Source of the DNA: Polaromonas sp. P2-4
GTDB lineage: Bacteria > Pseudomonadota > Gammaproteobacteria > Burkholderiales > Burkholderiaceae_C
Direction of reading: 5' to 3'
NCBI GenBank assembly: GCA_024703855.1
Contig: CP087965.1
Coordinates: 3,774,001-3,838,000 of the forward strand
Length of the DNA: 64,000 nucleotides
The notes beneath the pieces are model-generated. The model was not told where the DNA came from, did not search any database, and saw nothing but the letters and a program-made list of their open reading frames with translations. Position numbers and translations under genes: made by a program. This document shows positions 11,013 through 21,249 of this stretch, in pieces (positions within the stretch are counted from its first letter, which is position 1; the number at the start of each line of letters is the position of its first letter).

Positions 11013-11175
11013 GTGGCCCCCACGCTTGTCGCTTCGCGTACTGTGCTGCCCCCCGAGGGGGCTGTCCTGCCTAAGGGCGGCCTGTCGGCGGGACTGGCCC
11101 CCACGCTTGCCGCAACGCGCTTCGCTGCCCCCCGAGGGGGCTGGCCTAGCTTGGGGCGGCCCGGCGCGGCGGCCT
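11013..11175 (+). repeat. two copies of a GC-rich Comamonadaceae-type intergenic repeat
   Basis: Between pyrB and pyrC' lie two imperfect copies, starting at about 11013 and 11095, each opening TGGCCCCCACGCTTG and containing the hairpin CCCCCCGAGGGGGC. The second runs into GGGGCGGCCCGGCGCGGCGGCC just before the pyrC' ribosome-binding region. I recognise this from memory as a dispersed repeat of Acidovorax/Polaromonas-type genomes. It could form mRNA hairpins separating pyrB and pyrC'. Confidence 0.8.
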
Positions 11176-11191
11176 TTTTCGGAGAAATCAA

Positions 11192-12490
11192 ATGAAACTT
11201 CTCATCAAAAACGGCCGGGTGATAGACCCGGCCTCCGGGCTCGATGAAGTCTGTGATGTCGCCATTGCCGCGGGCCGCATTGTGTCGTTAAAAAACACCG
11301 CCACTGATTTCGCGCCCAACAAAACCATAGACGCCAAGGGCTGTATCGTGGCGCCCGGCCTGATCGACCTGTCGGCCCGTCTGCGCGAGCCCGGTCACGA
11401 ACACGAGGGCATGTTGGAGAGCGAGTTGGCGGCGGCGGTGGCCGGCGGTGTGACCAGCCTGGTGTGCCCACCAGATACCGACCCGGTTCTTGATGAACCC
11501 GGGCTGGTGGAAATGCTCAAGTTTCGCGCGGAAAAACTGCACCAGTCGCGCGTGTTCCCGCTGGGCGCGCTGACCCGTGGCCTGAAAGGGGAAGCGCTGA
11601 CCGAGATGGTGGAGCTGACCGAATCAGGCTGTGTGGGTTTTAGCCAGGCCGAAGTGCCGCTTGCCAACACCCAGGTGTTGATGCGTGCGCTGCAGTACGC
11701 GGCGACTTTTGGCTATACCGTCTGGTTGCGTCCACAGGAAATGCATCTGGGGCAGGGCGTTGCCGCGAGTGGCGCCCTGGCCACGCGCCTGGGTTTGAGT
11801 GGTGTGTCTGTGGCCGCCGAAACGATTGCGCTGCACACGATTTTTGAGCTGGTGCGTGCCACCGGTGCCCGTGTGCACCTGTGCCGTATCAGCAGTGCCG
11901 CAGGCGTGGCGCTGGTGGGCAAGGCCAAGGCCGAGGGCTTGGGCGTGACCTGCGACGTGAGCATCAACAGCCTGCATTTGACGGATGTAGACATCGGCTA
12001 CTTTGACAGCCGCATGCGCCTGGACCCACCGCTGCGCCAGCACGCGACCTGCGACGCGATTCGCCAGGGCCTGGCGGACGGCACGATTGATGCGCTGGTG
12101 TCCGATCACACGCCAGTCGACGAAGACGCCAAAACCCTGCCGTTTGCCGAGGCCGAGCCGGGTGCCACCGGCCTGGAATTGCTGCTGGGTCTGGCCTGCA
12201 AGTGGGGTGTTGACAGCCAGGCTGGCATGGTGCGGGCACTCGCCGTGTTGACCAGTGAACCGGCACGCGTGCTGGGCAACGCGCTGGGCACGCTTGCGGC
12301 CAGCGCGGGCCGGCTGGTCAAGGGTGGGGTGGCCGATCTCTGTGTGTTCGACCCGGGCAGTGAATGGATGGTGGAGCCGGCGGCGCTGCGCAGCCAGGGC
12401 AAACACACGCCTTTCTCGGGTTACCAGTTGCCTGTACGCGTGCGCTGGACCGTGGTGGGCGGCCAGGTGGCCTATGAAGCCTCGCACTAG
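11192..12490 (+). CDS. pyrC': dihydroorotase-like protein lacking the metal-binding His pair (PyrC'/PyrX type)
   Basis: Amidohydrolase-superfamily protein of 432 aa with dihydroorotase architecture (MKLLIKNGRVIDP start, SDHTPVDEDAK, AGRLVKGGVADLCVFDP end). Where active enzymes have DxHxHLREPG, this one reads IDLSARLREPG (residues 58-68): both metal His residues are replaced (Ser61, Arg63), and the usual MPNT motif is CPPDT. Pseudomonads encode such a non-catalytic PyrC' that is required for assembly of an active PyrB dodecamer. Position directly after pyrB supports that structural role. An active PyrC should exist elsewhere in the genome. Confidence 0.9.
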   Translation: MKLLIKNGRVIDPASGLDEVCDVAIAAGRIVSLKNTATDFAPNKTIDAKGCIVAPGLIDLSARLREPGHEHEGMLESELAAAVAGGVTSLVCPPDTDPVLDEPGLVEMLKFRAEKLHQSRVFPLGALTRGLKGEALTEMVELTESGCVGFSQAEVPLANTQVLMRALQYAATFGYTVWLRPQEMHLGQGVAASGALATRLGLSGVSVAAETIALHTIFELVRATGARVHLCRISSAAGVALVGKAKAEGLGVTCDVSINSLHLTDVDIGYFDSRMRLDPPLRQHATCDAIRQGLADGTIDALVSDHTPVDEDAKTLPFAEAEPGATGLELLLGLACKWGVDSQAGMVRALAVLTSEPARVLGNALGTLAASAGRLVKGGVADLCVFDPGSEWMVEPAALRSQGKHTPFSGYQLPVRVRWTVVGGQVAYEASH

Positions 12491-12493
12491 CGC

Positions 12494-13246
12494 ATGAATC
12501 GTTGTATGAAGTTATTGCGCTTTTGTTCGATGTTGCTGCGGGCCATGGCGCATGCCGTGAGCGGCTTCTGGACGATCAAAACGATTTTTCCCAAGCTTGA
12601 ACAGGTCGAGCAGGAGGGGCGCGTTCAGGTATGGGCGGGTGAAATGCTGCGCATTGTGGGCATTGAGCTGGAAGTGAAGGGCTCAGCGCCCGTCAGGGGC
12701 CCGGTCTTGCTGGTGGCCAACCATATTTCGTGGCTGGATATTTTGGTGATGCATGCGTCACGCCATTGCAGGTTTGTCTCCAAATCCGATGTCAAGGGAT
12801 GGCCTTTTGTGAGCACGCTGGCGCATGGTGCGGGTACTTTGTATATAGAGCGCGAGTCGCGGCGAGATGCGCACCGGGTGGTGGTGCAAATGGCAGAGCG
12901 CCTGCGTGCCGGTGACATTCTTGCCGTGTTTCCTGAGGGCACGACCGGGGACGGCATCACGCTCTTGCCCTTTCATGCCAATCTGATTCAGGCTGCGATT
13001 GAGGCCTCGGTTCCGGTGCAGCCGGTGGCGCTCAAATTCATTGACGCAGCCAGCGGCGCGGTGAGTTTTGCGCCCAGCTATGTGGGCGATGAAACCCTGA
13101 TAGGGTCGATTTGGCGGACCCTGACGGCCACCGGGCTGAAAGCCGTGGTGACTTTTGGCGAGGCCCAGGCGCCGCAGGGGCAAACCAGGCGTTTATGGGC
13201 TCAGACGCTGCGTGAAGATATCGAGCGTTTGCGGCAAACTCAATAA
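12494..13246 (+). CDS. plsC: 1-acyl-sn-glycerol-3-phosphate acyltransferase
   Basis: Membrane-associated acyltransferase making phosphatidic acid, 250 aa. HX4D catalytic motif NHISWLD (about 76-82), FVSKSDVKGWP, and FPEGTTGDG (about 150-158) are all present. It starts 3 bp after the pyrC' stop, so it probably shares that transcript. It is convergent with the iron transporter ATPase, whose stop is 6 bp away. Confidence 0.94.
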   Translation: MNRCMKLLRFCSMLLRAMAHAVSGFWTIKTIFPKLEQVEQEGRVQVWAGEMLRIVGIELEVKGSAPVRGPVLLVANHISWLDILVMHASRHCRFVSKSDVKGWPFVSTLAHGAGTLYIERESRRDAHRVVVQMAERLRAGDILAVFPEGTTGDGITLLPFHANLIQAAIEASVPVQPVALKFIDAASGAVSFAPSYVGDETLIGSIWRTLTATGLKAVVTFGEAQAPQGQTRRLWAQTLREDIERLRQTQ

Positions 13247-13252
13247 CGCTAA

Positions 13253-14349
<1,097 letters not shown>

Positions 14350-14362
14350 GAGGATGATTGTA

Positions 14363-14385
14363 GATGCTTACAATTCTCATTTGCA
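14363..14385 (+). promoter_or_regulatory. candidate Fur box between fbpC and fbpB
   Basis: The reverse strand reads AAATGAGAATTGTAAGCATC, close to Fur-box half-sites (AATGAGAAT and ATTGT.A.CAT). It lies 14 bp upstream of the fbpC start and about 75 bp upstream of fbpB, between two divergent iron-transport genes. This is a motif match by eye only. Confidence 0.5.
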
Positions 14386-14460
14386 GTGACTGACTGCAAA
14401 ACCATGGCGCACGCTGGTTTGGGCACGGCCCTTATCCGCAGAGGCCTTTTTCAGGTCTAC

Positions 14461-16072
14461 ATGCTCCGCCGTTTCCTCCCTTCAGCTTTTCTGTTTTTAC
14501 TGGTTGGCCTGTTGACCTTGCCGGTACTGGCCGTCGTGTTGTCCTGGCTGCAGTTCAATGGCGAAGCCTGGTCCATCCTGACGCAGATGCTGCAAACGGT
14601 GTTGCCCGACTACACATGGACATCGCTGGTGCTGTGCGTCTGCGTGGGCCTGGGTGTGGCCGTGGTGGGCATGGCAACCGCCAGTGCGGTGACGCTGTTC
14701 GAATTTCCCGGCCGGCGGGTCTTCGAATGGGCCTTGCTGCTGCCGCTGGCCATGCCGGCTTATGTGCTGGCTTATGCCTACACCGATTTTTTGCAGTACG
14801 CGGGCCCGCTGCAAACCTGGTTGCGCACAGCCTATGGGCTGCAAGGCCGTTTGCTGCCCGAGGTGCGCAGCCTGGGCGGTGCCGTACTGATATTTACGCT
14901 GGCGTTGTACCCCTATGTGTATTTGCTCGCGCGCACCGCATTGTCCGAGCGGGCCGCGCACTTGATGGAAGCGGCCCGTTTGCTGGGCGCGCCGCTGTCG
15001 CGCCGCATTCGCGAGGTGGCCCTGCCGCTGGCCCGCCCCGCGGTGGCTGCCGGTGTGGCGCTGGCCTTGATGGAAACACTGGCTGATTTCGGCGTGTCGA
15101 GTTATTTCGGCATTCAGACCTTCACCGCCGGAATTTACAAGGCCTGGCTGTCCATGGACAACCGGATTGCTGCATCGCAACTGGCGACCGTGCTGTTGGT
15201 GGTTGTCGCGGTGCTGGTCAAAATCGAGCACAGCGCGCAAAAGCGCATGCGTTTTGCGGGCAGCCGGGGCGCACGCGCAGGTGCGGCGGATGCTGCGCCG
15301 GTTCAGTTGCTGGGCGGGCGCGCTGCTTGGGCGTGGCTGGTCTGTGCCCTGCCGATTGCACTCGGCTTTGTGCTGCCGGTGTTCTTCATGTTGCGCCCGC
15401 TGATTCTGGGTTGGGACAACCTGCTGTGGGACAAGTTCTTCAGCTGGACGCTTAACAGCGTCTGGCTGGCCAGCCTGAGTGCCCTGCTGGCGACGGCGCT
15501 GGCCGTGGGCCTGGCTTTTGCGGTGCGCCGCCAGCCGCATGTGCTGACGCGCTCGGCCGTGCATCTCGCCAGCCTGGGCTATGCGGTACCTGGCGCGGTG
15601 ATCGTCGTCGGTTTGTTGCTGCCGGTGGGCTGGTTGCAGGCGGCAGCGCCTGCAAACCGGCGCAGGCTACTGGATCACGGCCACGGTGCTCGGCATTGTC
15701 TGGGCCTATATGGTGCGGTTCAGCGCAGTCGCCTTGCAAACCATGCACAGCGGTTATTCCCGCATCCCGGCGAGCTTTGATGACAGCGCACGCATGCTGG
15801 GAACCACAGGCGCCGGCCTGCTGGCCAGGGTGCATTGGCCACTGCTCAAGCGCTCGGTCGCGACTGCCGGGCTGCTGGTGTTTGTGGATGTGATGAAAGA
15901 GTTGCCGGCAACGCTGGTGCTGCGCCCCTTTAACAGCGACACCCTGGCCGTGGTCACCTACCAGCTGGCAAGAGACGAGCGACTCGGCGAGGCCGCCTTG
16001 CCCGCGCTCGCGCTGGTGCTGGTGGGCTTGCTGCCGGTGGCGCTGCTGAGCCGCACCTTGCGGTCAAAGTAA
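14461..16072 (+). CDS. fbpB: iron(III)-type ABC transporter permease (frameshifted)
   Basis: Inner-membrane permease of about 537 aa with two duplicated BPD-transport halves. The first has hydrophobic segments from residue 8 and an EAA loop (EAARLLGAPLSRRIREVALP). The second begins near AWLVCALPIALGFVLPVFF and ends with LGTTGAGLLARVHWPLL and KELPATLVLRPF. Frame break is near 15648. ATG 14461 (MLRRFLPSAFLFLL) fits the membrane topology; an upstream ATG at 14404 is possible. It pairs with the divergent ATPase. Confidence 0.9.
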
Positions 16073-16279
16073 TACAGGCAGTGCTCACGGCTTCCGCCCG
16101 GAAGGCCGCCGCAGCGCATTTCCCTTCTGTAAGCATGAGCCTACGCGTATCAAACGCGGGACTACCGTGCACGTCCCGGATCGAAAGTAAGGTGAAGCCA
16201 TGTCGCAATAACGCTTGCGACTGCTGCCCAAGCCTTTGCAGGCCCGAGGCGGATCCATCAACATCTTCAGGAGAAAACC

Positions 16280-16501
16280 ATGAACAAAGATCGTGTAGAA
16301 GGAAATTGGCTTCAGTTCAAGGGCAAAGTCAAAGAACAGTGGGGCAAGCTGACTGATGACGATCTGGACGTGATCGCTGGCAAGCGCGACCAGTTGCTGG
16401 GCAAGATCCAGGAGCGCCACGGCATCACCAAAGACGAGGCCGAAAAGCAGGTCACTGAATGGCATGAGCGCAACCCCACCAATTTCTTTGAGCGCTACTG
16501 A
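16280..16501 (+). CDS. CsbD/YjbJ family stress protein
   Basis: Small hydrophilic protein of 73 aa, beginning MNKDRVEGNWLQFKGKVKEQ and carrying GKLTDDDLDVIAGKRDQL, the CsbD-family hallmark. Members accumulate in general stress and stationary phase; their biochemical role is unknown. A good AGGAG site precedes the ATG. The 208 bp upstream holds no gene. The next gene encodes a periplasmic helical protein in the same direction. Confidence 0.93.
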   Translation: MNKDRVEGNWLQFKGKVKEQWGKLTDDDLDVIAGKRDQLLGKIQERHGITKDEAEKQVTEWHERNPTNFFERY

Positions 16502-16586
16502 GCTGCCCTGTAGCGACCGTGGATTCGGTCCTCAAGTTGTCCCGTTGATCACACGCATTCATTAAAAGCCTATCCAAGGATTCATT

Positions 16587-17159
16587 ATGAAAATCAAATT
16601 ACTCATGCTCACCGTTGCCGTTTCTTGTGCCTTTGCTGGCAATGCCATGGCCTTGACCAAGGAAGAGTACAAAGTCCAGAACGACAAGATCTCGGCTGAA
16701 TACAAGGTCAATCGCGACAAGTGCTCGGAATTGAAGGCCAACGCGAAAGATGTCTGCGTGTCCGAAGCCAAGGGCATGGAAAAGGTGGCTAAAGCCGAGC
16801 TGGAAGCCCAGTACAAGCCAACCCCCAAAAACAGTGAGAAGGCAAGCCTCGCCAAGGCAGACGCTGCCTACGATACCTCCAAGGAAAAATGTGACGACCT
16901 TGCCGGCAATGCCAAAGATGTTTGCGTGAAGGATGCCAAGGCTGCTCATGTCAAGGCCAAGGAAGATGCCAAGGTCGCCAGGGTTGCCACGGATTCCAGC
17001 AAAGACAAAGCCGAAAAAATGACCGATGTGAAGAAAGATGCCAGCGCGGAAAAGCGTGAAGCCGACTACAAGGCGGCCAATGAGCGCTGCGACAGCCTCG
17101 CCGGTGCCGCCAAAGATACATGCCAGAACGATGCCAAAGCCAAGTTCGGCATGAAGTAA
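16587..17159 (+). CDS. periplasmic helical protein with three Cys-pair repeats
   Basis: Unrecognised function, 190 aa. The signal peptide is about residues 1-22 (cleavage after GNAMA). The mature part is Lys/Ala/Asp-rich, predicted helical and coiled-coil-like. It contains three similar units: CSELKANAKDVC (46-57), CDDLAGNAKDVC (102-113) and CDSLAGAAKDTC (168-179). Each has two Cys exactly 11 apart, which would form helical-hairpin disulfides in the periplasm. Similar proteins in Burkholderiales are often mislabelled TolA-like. It follows csbD by 85 bp, so a stress role is likely. Confidence 0.75.
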   Translation: MKIKLLMLTVAVSCAFAGNAMALTKEEYKVQNDKISAEYKVNRDKCSELKANAKDVCVSEAKGMEKVAKAELEAQYKPTPKNSEKASLAKADAAYDTSKEKCDDLAGNAKDVCVKDAKAAHVKAKEDAKVARVATDSSKDKAEKMTDVKKDASAEKREADYKAANERCDSLAGAAKDTCQNDAKAKFGMK

Positions 17160-17199
17160 CAGGCTGCAAGCGTGTATCGAGCAGGCTGAGCGCGTCTCA

Positions 17200-17535
17200 G
17201 GCATCAAGCCCAAAGAGGCCTACACCGCGACCGGGGCTACCGGGGTCATGGCTGCAACACCGGCACGCTCAAGGTGTGGGTTGCCGGTGCAAAGCGGGGA
17301 GTGACAGCTGCAATTCATCGAAAGCTCAAACGGCGCAACGCGGTGGAGCCGGTGATTGGGCATATGAAGTCTGATGGCCGACTGGCCAGAAACTTCCAGA
17401 AGGGCCATTCAGGGTGACGCGATGAATGCGCTGCTGTGTGGAGCGGGGCACAACATGCGCAAGATCCTCAAGAAGCTGCGGCTTCTTTGCGCCCAATTGG
17501 GTCGCGCTGCGCCAGCTCTTGAGTGTGGCACGTGA
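17200..17535 (+). pseudogene. IS5-family transposase 3' remnant
   Basis: The plus strand encodes RGHGCNTGTLKVWVAGAKRG, then LKRRNAVEPVIGHMKSDGRL and, after a one-base shift near 17408, DAMNALLCGAGHNMRKILKK, the C-terminal part of IS5-type DDE transposases (the VEPVIGHMK region carries the catalytic Glu). The N-terminal two thirds and the left end are missing. It marks an old insertion and deletion. Confidence 0.8.
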
Positions 17536-17931
17536 ACAAACCGCTGCGCTCAAGCCTCTGACAGTCTGAAAAGTGAGTTTCTCAGGGACGACTGGCTCGC
17601 ATGGTGCTATTCATTCGATAGCTGGTTGCGCCCGCGTCATAAGGGTTGGCCCGTAAATTTCAAGAAACTATCCGCCGGGCGCGTCACTCAATTCCTGGAT
17701 CTCCTGAAACGACGAGCGGCCGCCTGAAAATTCACGCTTTCACCACCCACGACTCACCACAGCGTGGTCTTTTTGAAGATTGATGCAACTCGTTTCACTC
17801 GTTACTGATTTGTATGGGGCGCTCGGAGAACAGCATCCAGAGAACCGTATCCAACCAATATCCAGAGTGAGGACAGGAAGGTGACAGTCTAATAATCGCT
17901 TAAAAGGCAATAGCGGGGAAAAGGTGTTGCT
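17536..17931 (+). other. gene-free stretch with a short unassigned coding remnant
   Basis: About 396 bp after the IS5 remnant. One frame at about 17573-17728 reads FLRDDWLAWCYSFDSWLRP and, further on, LSAGRVTQFLDLLKRRAAA before a stop. It looks protein-like but has no start, and I do not recognise it. The rest (17730-17931) is A/T-richer and may hold the promoter of the next gene. Confidence 0.4.
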
Positions 17932-18327
17932 GTGAAGAAGGCTGTGGTTTCATGGTTTGCAGCAGCCGCGCTGATACTGTTGGCGGGCACTGGTTTTGCT
18001 ACGACGCTCAACTCAGGTGGCATGCATGGCCATGGGGGTGCAGGGCAGCGCCAAGGATTTGAACATCGTGGGTTGGTACACCGCCCACACCCAGGGTTTG
18101 TACGTCCCCATGAGGTTGGCAGGTCCCACCATTTTCATCGGCATGCCAGAGTCATCATCATAGGCGGTCCTTTTTTGGGGCCACCCATTTACTACGCTAC
18201 TCCTGTTTATGTTGCACCTGCCGTGAATTACCGTTACTACTGCACTGATCCAGTTGGTTATTACCCCGAGATTCAAAGTTGTCCGAGCGGCTGGCTGCGG
18301 GTTATTCCAGATAATTCGTCCTACTGA
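17932..18327 (+). CDS. His-rich secreted protein with C-terminal YYC...CPxGW motif
   Basis: Starts at GTG 17932; 131 aa. The signal peptide covers residues 1-23 (cleavage near GFA-TT). Residues 30-72 are Gly/His-rich (HGHGG, HRGLVHRPHPG, HHFHRHAR), then a hydrophobic patch VIIIGGPFLGPPIYY. It ends with YYCTDPVGYYPEIQSCPSGW (102-121), a motif found at the end of many small proteobacterial envelope proteins of unknown function. Metal binding by the His cluster is possible. No operon partner. Confidence 0.75.
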   Translation: MKKAVVSWFAAAALILLAGTGFATTLNSGGMHGHGGAGQRQGFEHRGLVHRPHPGFVRPHEVGRSHHFHRHARVIIIGGPFLGPPIYYATPVYVAPAVNYRYYCTDPVGYYPEIQSCPSGWLRVIPDNSSY

Positions 18328-18840
18328 CACTTGATAATTTCCCAGGCGGACGGTAAGTCGTTTTGCCCAAGCCGCGCGTCCCTGAAATTTCTCCAGAAGT
18401 TCCATCAAGTAATGTCCGACTCAAGTTGCACGCCAGGAGTCGGTTTTTTCTTGAAAGCAAGCACGAAAATTCCGGCCCCACCCAAAGACAGGTGGTGATA
18501 CGGGAAAGGCCGAAGGCCGTCGGCTCAAAAATATTGCCGAAGCAGGTTTTTTATCATTTCTGCCTCCAGCCCTTATTGGATGGTCGCAGTCAGCTATAAA
18601 AACAATAGTGAATGCGCGAACCATCAGTTCCGCGCATCGGCTGCCAGAATCATTCAGCGGCCGCCACCCCACCTGAAATCCACGATCTCAAAGCGTCGCA
18701 GCGGCTTCGCGGCATAAGCCCGCCCGTGAAATCTTTTGGCAACGCTCCTAAAATAGGAGCGACCCAGCCCCCCATTGTCCCTATTGCAGCGCCTGTCATC
18801 GTGGGTGCCTGTCCCTCGCCCACTTTTACCAAAGGCCCGC
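18328..18840. other. intergenic region, no gene seen
   Basis: 513 bp without a convincing gene. It contains a short CAGCTATAAAAACAATAG repeat-like element (18586-18610) and a stem-loop ATGCGCG...CGCGCAT (18612-18637). There is no T-tract, so the loop is not a canonical terminator. Confidence 0.5.
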
Positions 18841-20234
18841 ATGCTTGTTCAGGATGGGTTGCCCCCGCGCGAGCGCTTGCGCGCGTTGCTGGTGATCATT
18901 CTCGGGATTGTCATGGCGGTGCTCGACGGCACCATCGTCAACCTGGCGCTGCCAGACATCACGCGTGAACTCCATGCCTCGGCCGCCCAGTCCATCTGGG
19001 TCATAAACGCCTACCAGATTGCCACCTTGGCGCTGCTGTTGCCCTTGGCCACGCTGGGCGACATCGTGGGCTATCGCCGTGTTTACCTGGCGGGCCTGGC
19101 GGTGTTCACGCTGGCCTCGGTGGCCTGTGCCTTGGCCGATTCATTGACCACATTGGCACTGGCCCGCGTGCTGCAGGGGCTGGGCGCGGCCGGCCTCATG
19201 AGCGTGAACACCGCACTGGTCCGGCTCATTTATCCCAAACACCTGCTGGGCCGCGGCATTGCCATCAATTCGCTGGCGGTGGCCATCGCCTCGGTGGCGG
19301 GGCCGACCATTGCTGCGGCCATTCTTTCCGTGGCCTCCTGGCCCTGGTTGTTTGCGCTCAATGTGCCGTTTGGCTTGCTCAGCCTGTGCCTGGGCCGCAA
19401 GGCCTTGCTGCACAACCCGACCAAAGCTGAAGGGGTGCGGCTTTCGCCTCTGGATGTTGTCTTGAACGCCCTGATGTTCGGGCTGATCTTTCTTGGGGTC
19501 GACGGGCTGGGTGTGCGCGTTGAGGCGCCGCTGGGCGGCATACCAGGCTCCTCGCTGTGGCTGGCGCTTGCAGAGCTTGTCGCGGGCATCGTCGTGGGCA
19601 TGATTTATGTGCGGCGCCAGCTGGCGCAACCTGTACCGCTGTTTCCGCTGGACTTGTTGCGTATCCCGGTTTTTGCCCTGTCCATGGGGACATCGATTGG
19701 CGCTTTTTGCGCCCAAACGCTGGCCTATGTTGGCTTGCCTTTTCTGCTGCTGGGCAGCTATGGCCGCAGCCATCTGGAGGCCGGCTTGCTGCTCACCGCC
19801 TGGCCGCTGAGCATTGTGGTGATGGCACCGGTGGTGGGCCGCCTGATTGGCCGCTACTCTGGCGGTCTGTTGGGGGCGCGGGGCTGGGCATGCTGTCGCT
19901 GGGCCTGGTGCTGCTCGGCATGCTGCCATCGCAGCCCGTCAATGCCGATATCGTCTGGCGCATGGCCTTGTGCGGCTTGGGCTTTGGGCTGTTTCAGTCG
20001 CCCAACAACCACACCATCATTACCTCGGCGCCGGCGCACCGCAGCGGCGGCGCCAGCGGCATGCTGGGTACGGCCCGCCTGACCGGTCAGACATTGGGTG
20101 CGGTCTTGCTGGCCATGATCTTCGGTGTGTTCGACCCGCATGATGGCAAAGGCCCGTTGATCGCGCTGTGGCTGGCCGCAGCTTTTGCGGCCGCAGCGGG
20201 GGTCTGCAGCGCGCTGCGTATCAAGCGGCCATGA
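18841..20234 (+). CDS. DHA2-type MFS transporter (frameshifted)
   Basis: Proton-driven exporter of the EmrB/QacA (14-TM) type, about 464 aa. The ATG at 18841 (MLVQDGLPPRER) precedes TM1, which carries the DHA2 motif MAVLDGTIVNLALPDI. Later VINAYQIATLALLLPLATLG, RVLQGLGAAGLMSVNTALVR and FGLFQSPNNHTIITSAPAHR follow the family pattern. Frame break is near 19880 (a G run one base short). It is convergent with the ABC operon and has no adjacent HlyD partner. Substrate unknown. Confidence 0.88.
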
Positions 20235-20278
20235 TTGACCGCGCCGGCAGGCACGGCGTAATTACCGGTTCCAGGCGC

Positions 20279-21229
20279 TCAAGGCTTTGCCACATTCGCT
20301 GCTTTGCGAATGGCGCCCAGGGTCACGCGGCCCAGCACATGACCGTTGGTGTCAACAATGCCGGCCTCGTCGGCTCCGGCGTCCAGCATGGCCGACAGGG
20401 CGTCGCGCAGGGGCGTGCCGGGCGGCAAACGCGGTGCGCCAGCGGCGGGTGTGCCCTCCTCAATGTACGGGCCCGCTGTCAATAGCGCCAACCTCTTCAG
20501 CGAGCGATCTCCGCCTACAAAGGCTTCTACAAACGAGTCGGCAGGATGCGCGAGGATGCGTTCCGGCGTATCGTACTGAACGACTTTGCCGGCGCGCAGG
20601 ATGGCGATGCGTGAACCCATCCTGATGGCTTCGTCGATGTCGTGCGTGACAAAGACAATGGTTTTGCCGAGCTCGCGCAGGATGCGCAGAAACTCATCCT
20701 GCAGGCGCGTGCGGGTGATGGGGTCGATGGCGCCGAAGGGTTCGTCCATCAGCATCACCGGTGGGTCGGCGGCAAGTGCCCGTGCCACGCCCACGCGCTG
20801 TTTTTGGCCGCCAGAGAGTTCACGCGGAAAACGGTCCCGGTAGAGGCCGGGCTCCATGCCAACCAGCGCCAGCAGCTCATCAACGCGTCTGGCAATACGC
20901 GGCGCATCCCACCCCAGCATTTTTGGCACGGTGGCAATGTTTTCGCCAATCGTCATGTGGGGAAACAGACCCACCTGCTGGATCACATAGCCAATGGACC
21001 GGCGAAGCTCCACCGCGTCGATTTGGGTCACATCCCGCCCGCCGACTTCGATCCGCCCCGAGTCGGGCTCTACCATGCGGTTGATCATCCGCATGGTGGT
21101 GGTCTTGCTGCAGCCCGAGGGGCCGATCAGCACGCAGATTTCGCCCGCATTGATGGTGAGTGACAGCCCGTCGACAGCAGACTGCGCGCTGGCTCCGAAG
21201 GTCTTTGTGAGACGGTCGAGTGTGATCAT
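20279..21229 (-). CDS. osmoprotectant-type ABC transporter ATP-binding protein
   Basis: ATPase of an OpuC/OsmV-like importer, 316 aa from the ATG at 21229 (MITLDRLTKTFG). Walker A reads GPSGCSKTTT (36-45) with Ser41 where Gly is usual. Signature LSGGQKQRVGVARAL, Walker B VMLMDEPFGAID and FVTHDIDEAIRMG are normal. The C-terminus (PLRDALSAMLDAGADEAGI) resembles a CBS domain, as in OpuCA-type subunits. Last gene of a five-gene operon with two permeases, a MIO-less lyase and a binding protein. Substrate probably a quaternary ammonium compound. Confidence 0.92.
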   Translation of the reverse strand: MITLDRLTKTFGASAQSAVDGLSLTINAGEICVLIGPSGCSKTTTMRMINRMVEPDSGRIEVGGRDVTQIDAVELRRSIGYVIQQVGLFPHMTIGENIATVPKMLGWDAPRIARRVDELLALVGMEPGLYRDRFPRELSGGQKQRVGVARALAADPPVMLMDEPFGAIDPITRTRLQDEFLRILRELGKTIVFVTHDIDEAIRMGSRIAILRAGKVVQYDTPERILAHPADSFVEAFVGGDRSLKRLALLTAGPYIEEGTPAAGAPRLPPGTPLRDALSAMLDAGADEAGIVDTNGHVLGRVTLGAIRKAANVAKP

Positions 21230-21249
21230 GCGCGAAGCCCTTTGGGGAG

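Noticed and set aside
11011..11195. Short ORFs on both strands between pyrB and pyrC'
   Set aside because: They are translations of the GC-rich repeat, not genes.
18612..18637. Rho-independent terminator
   Set aside because: Good GC stem but no following T-tract.
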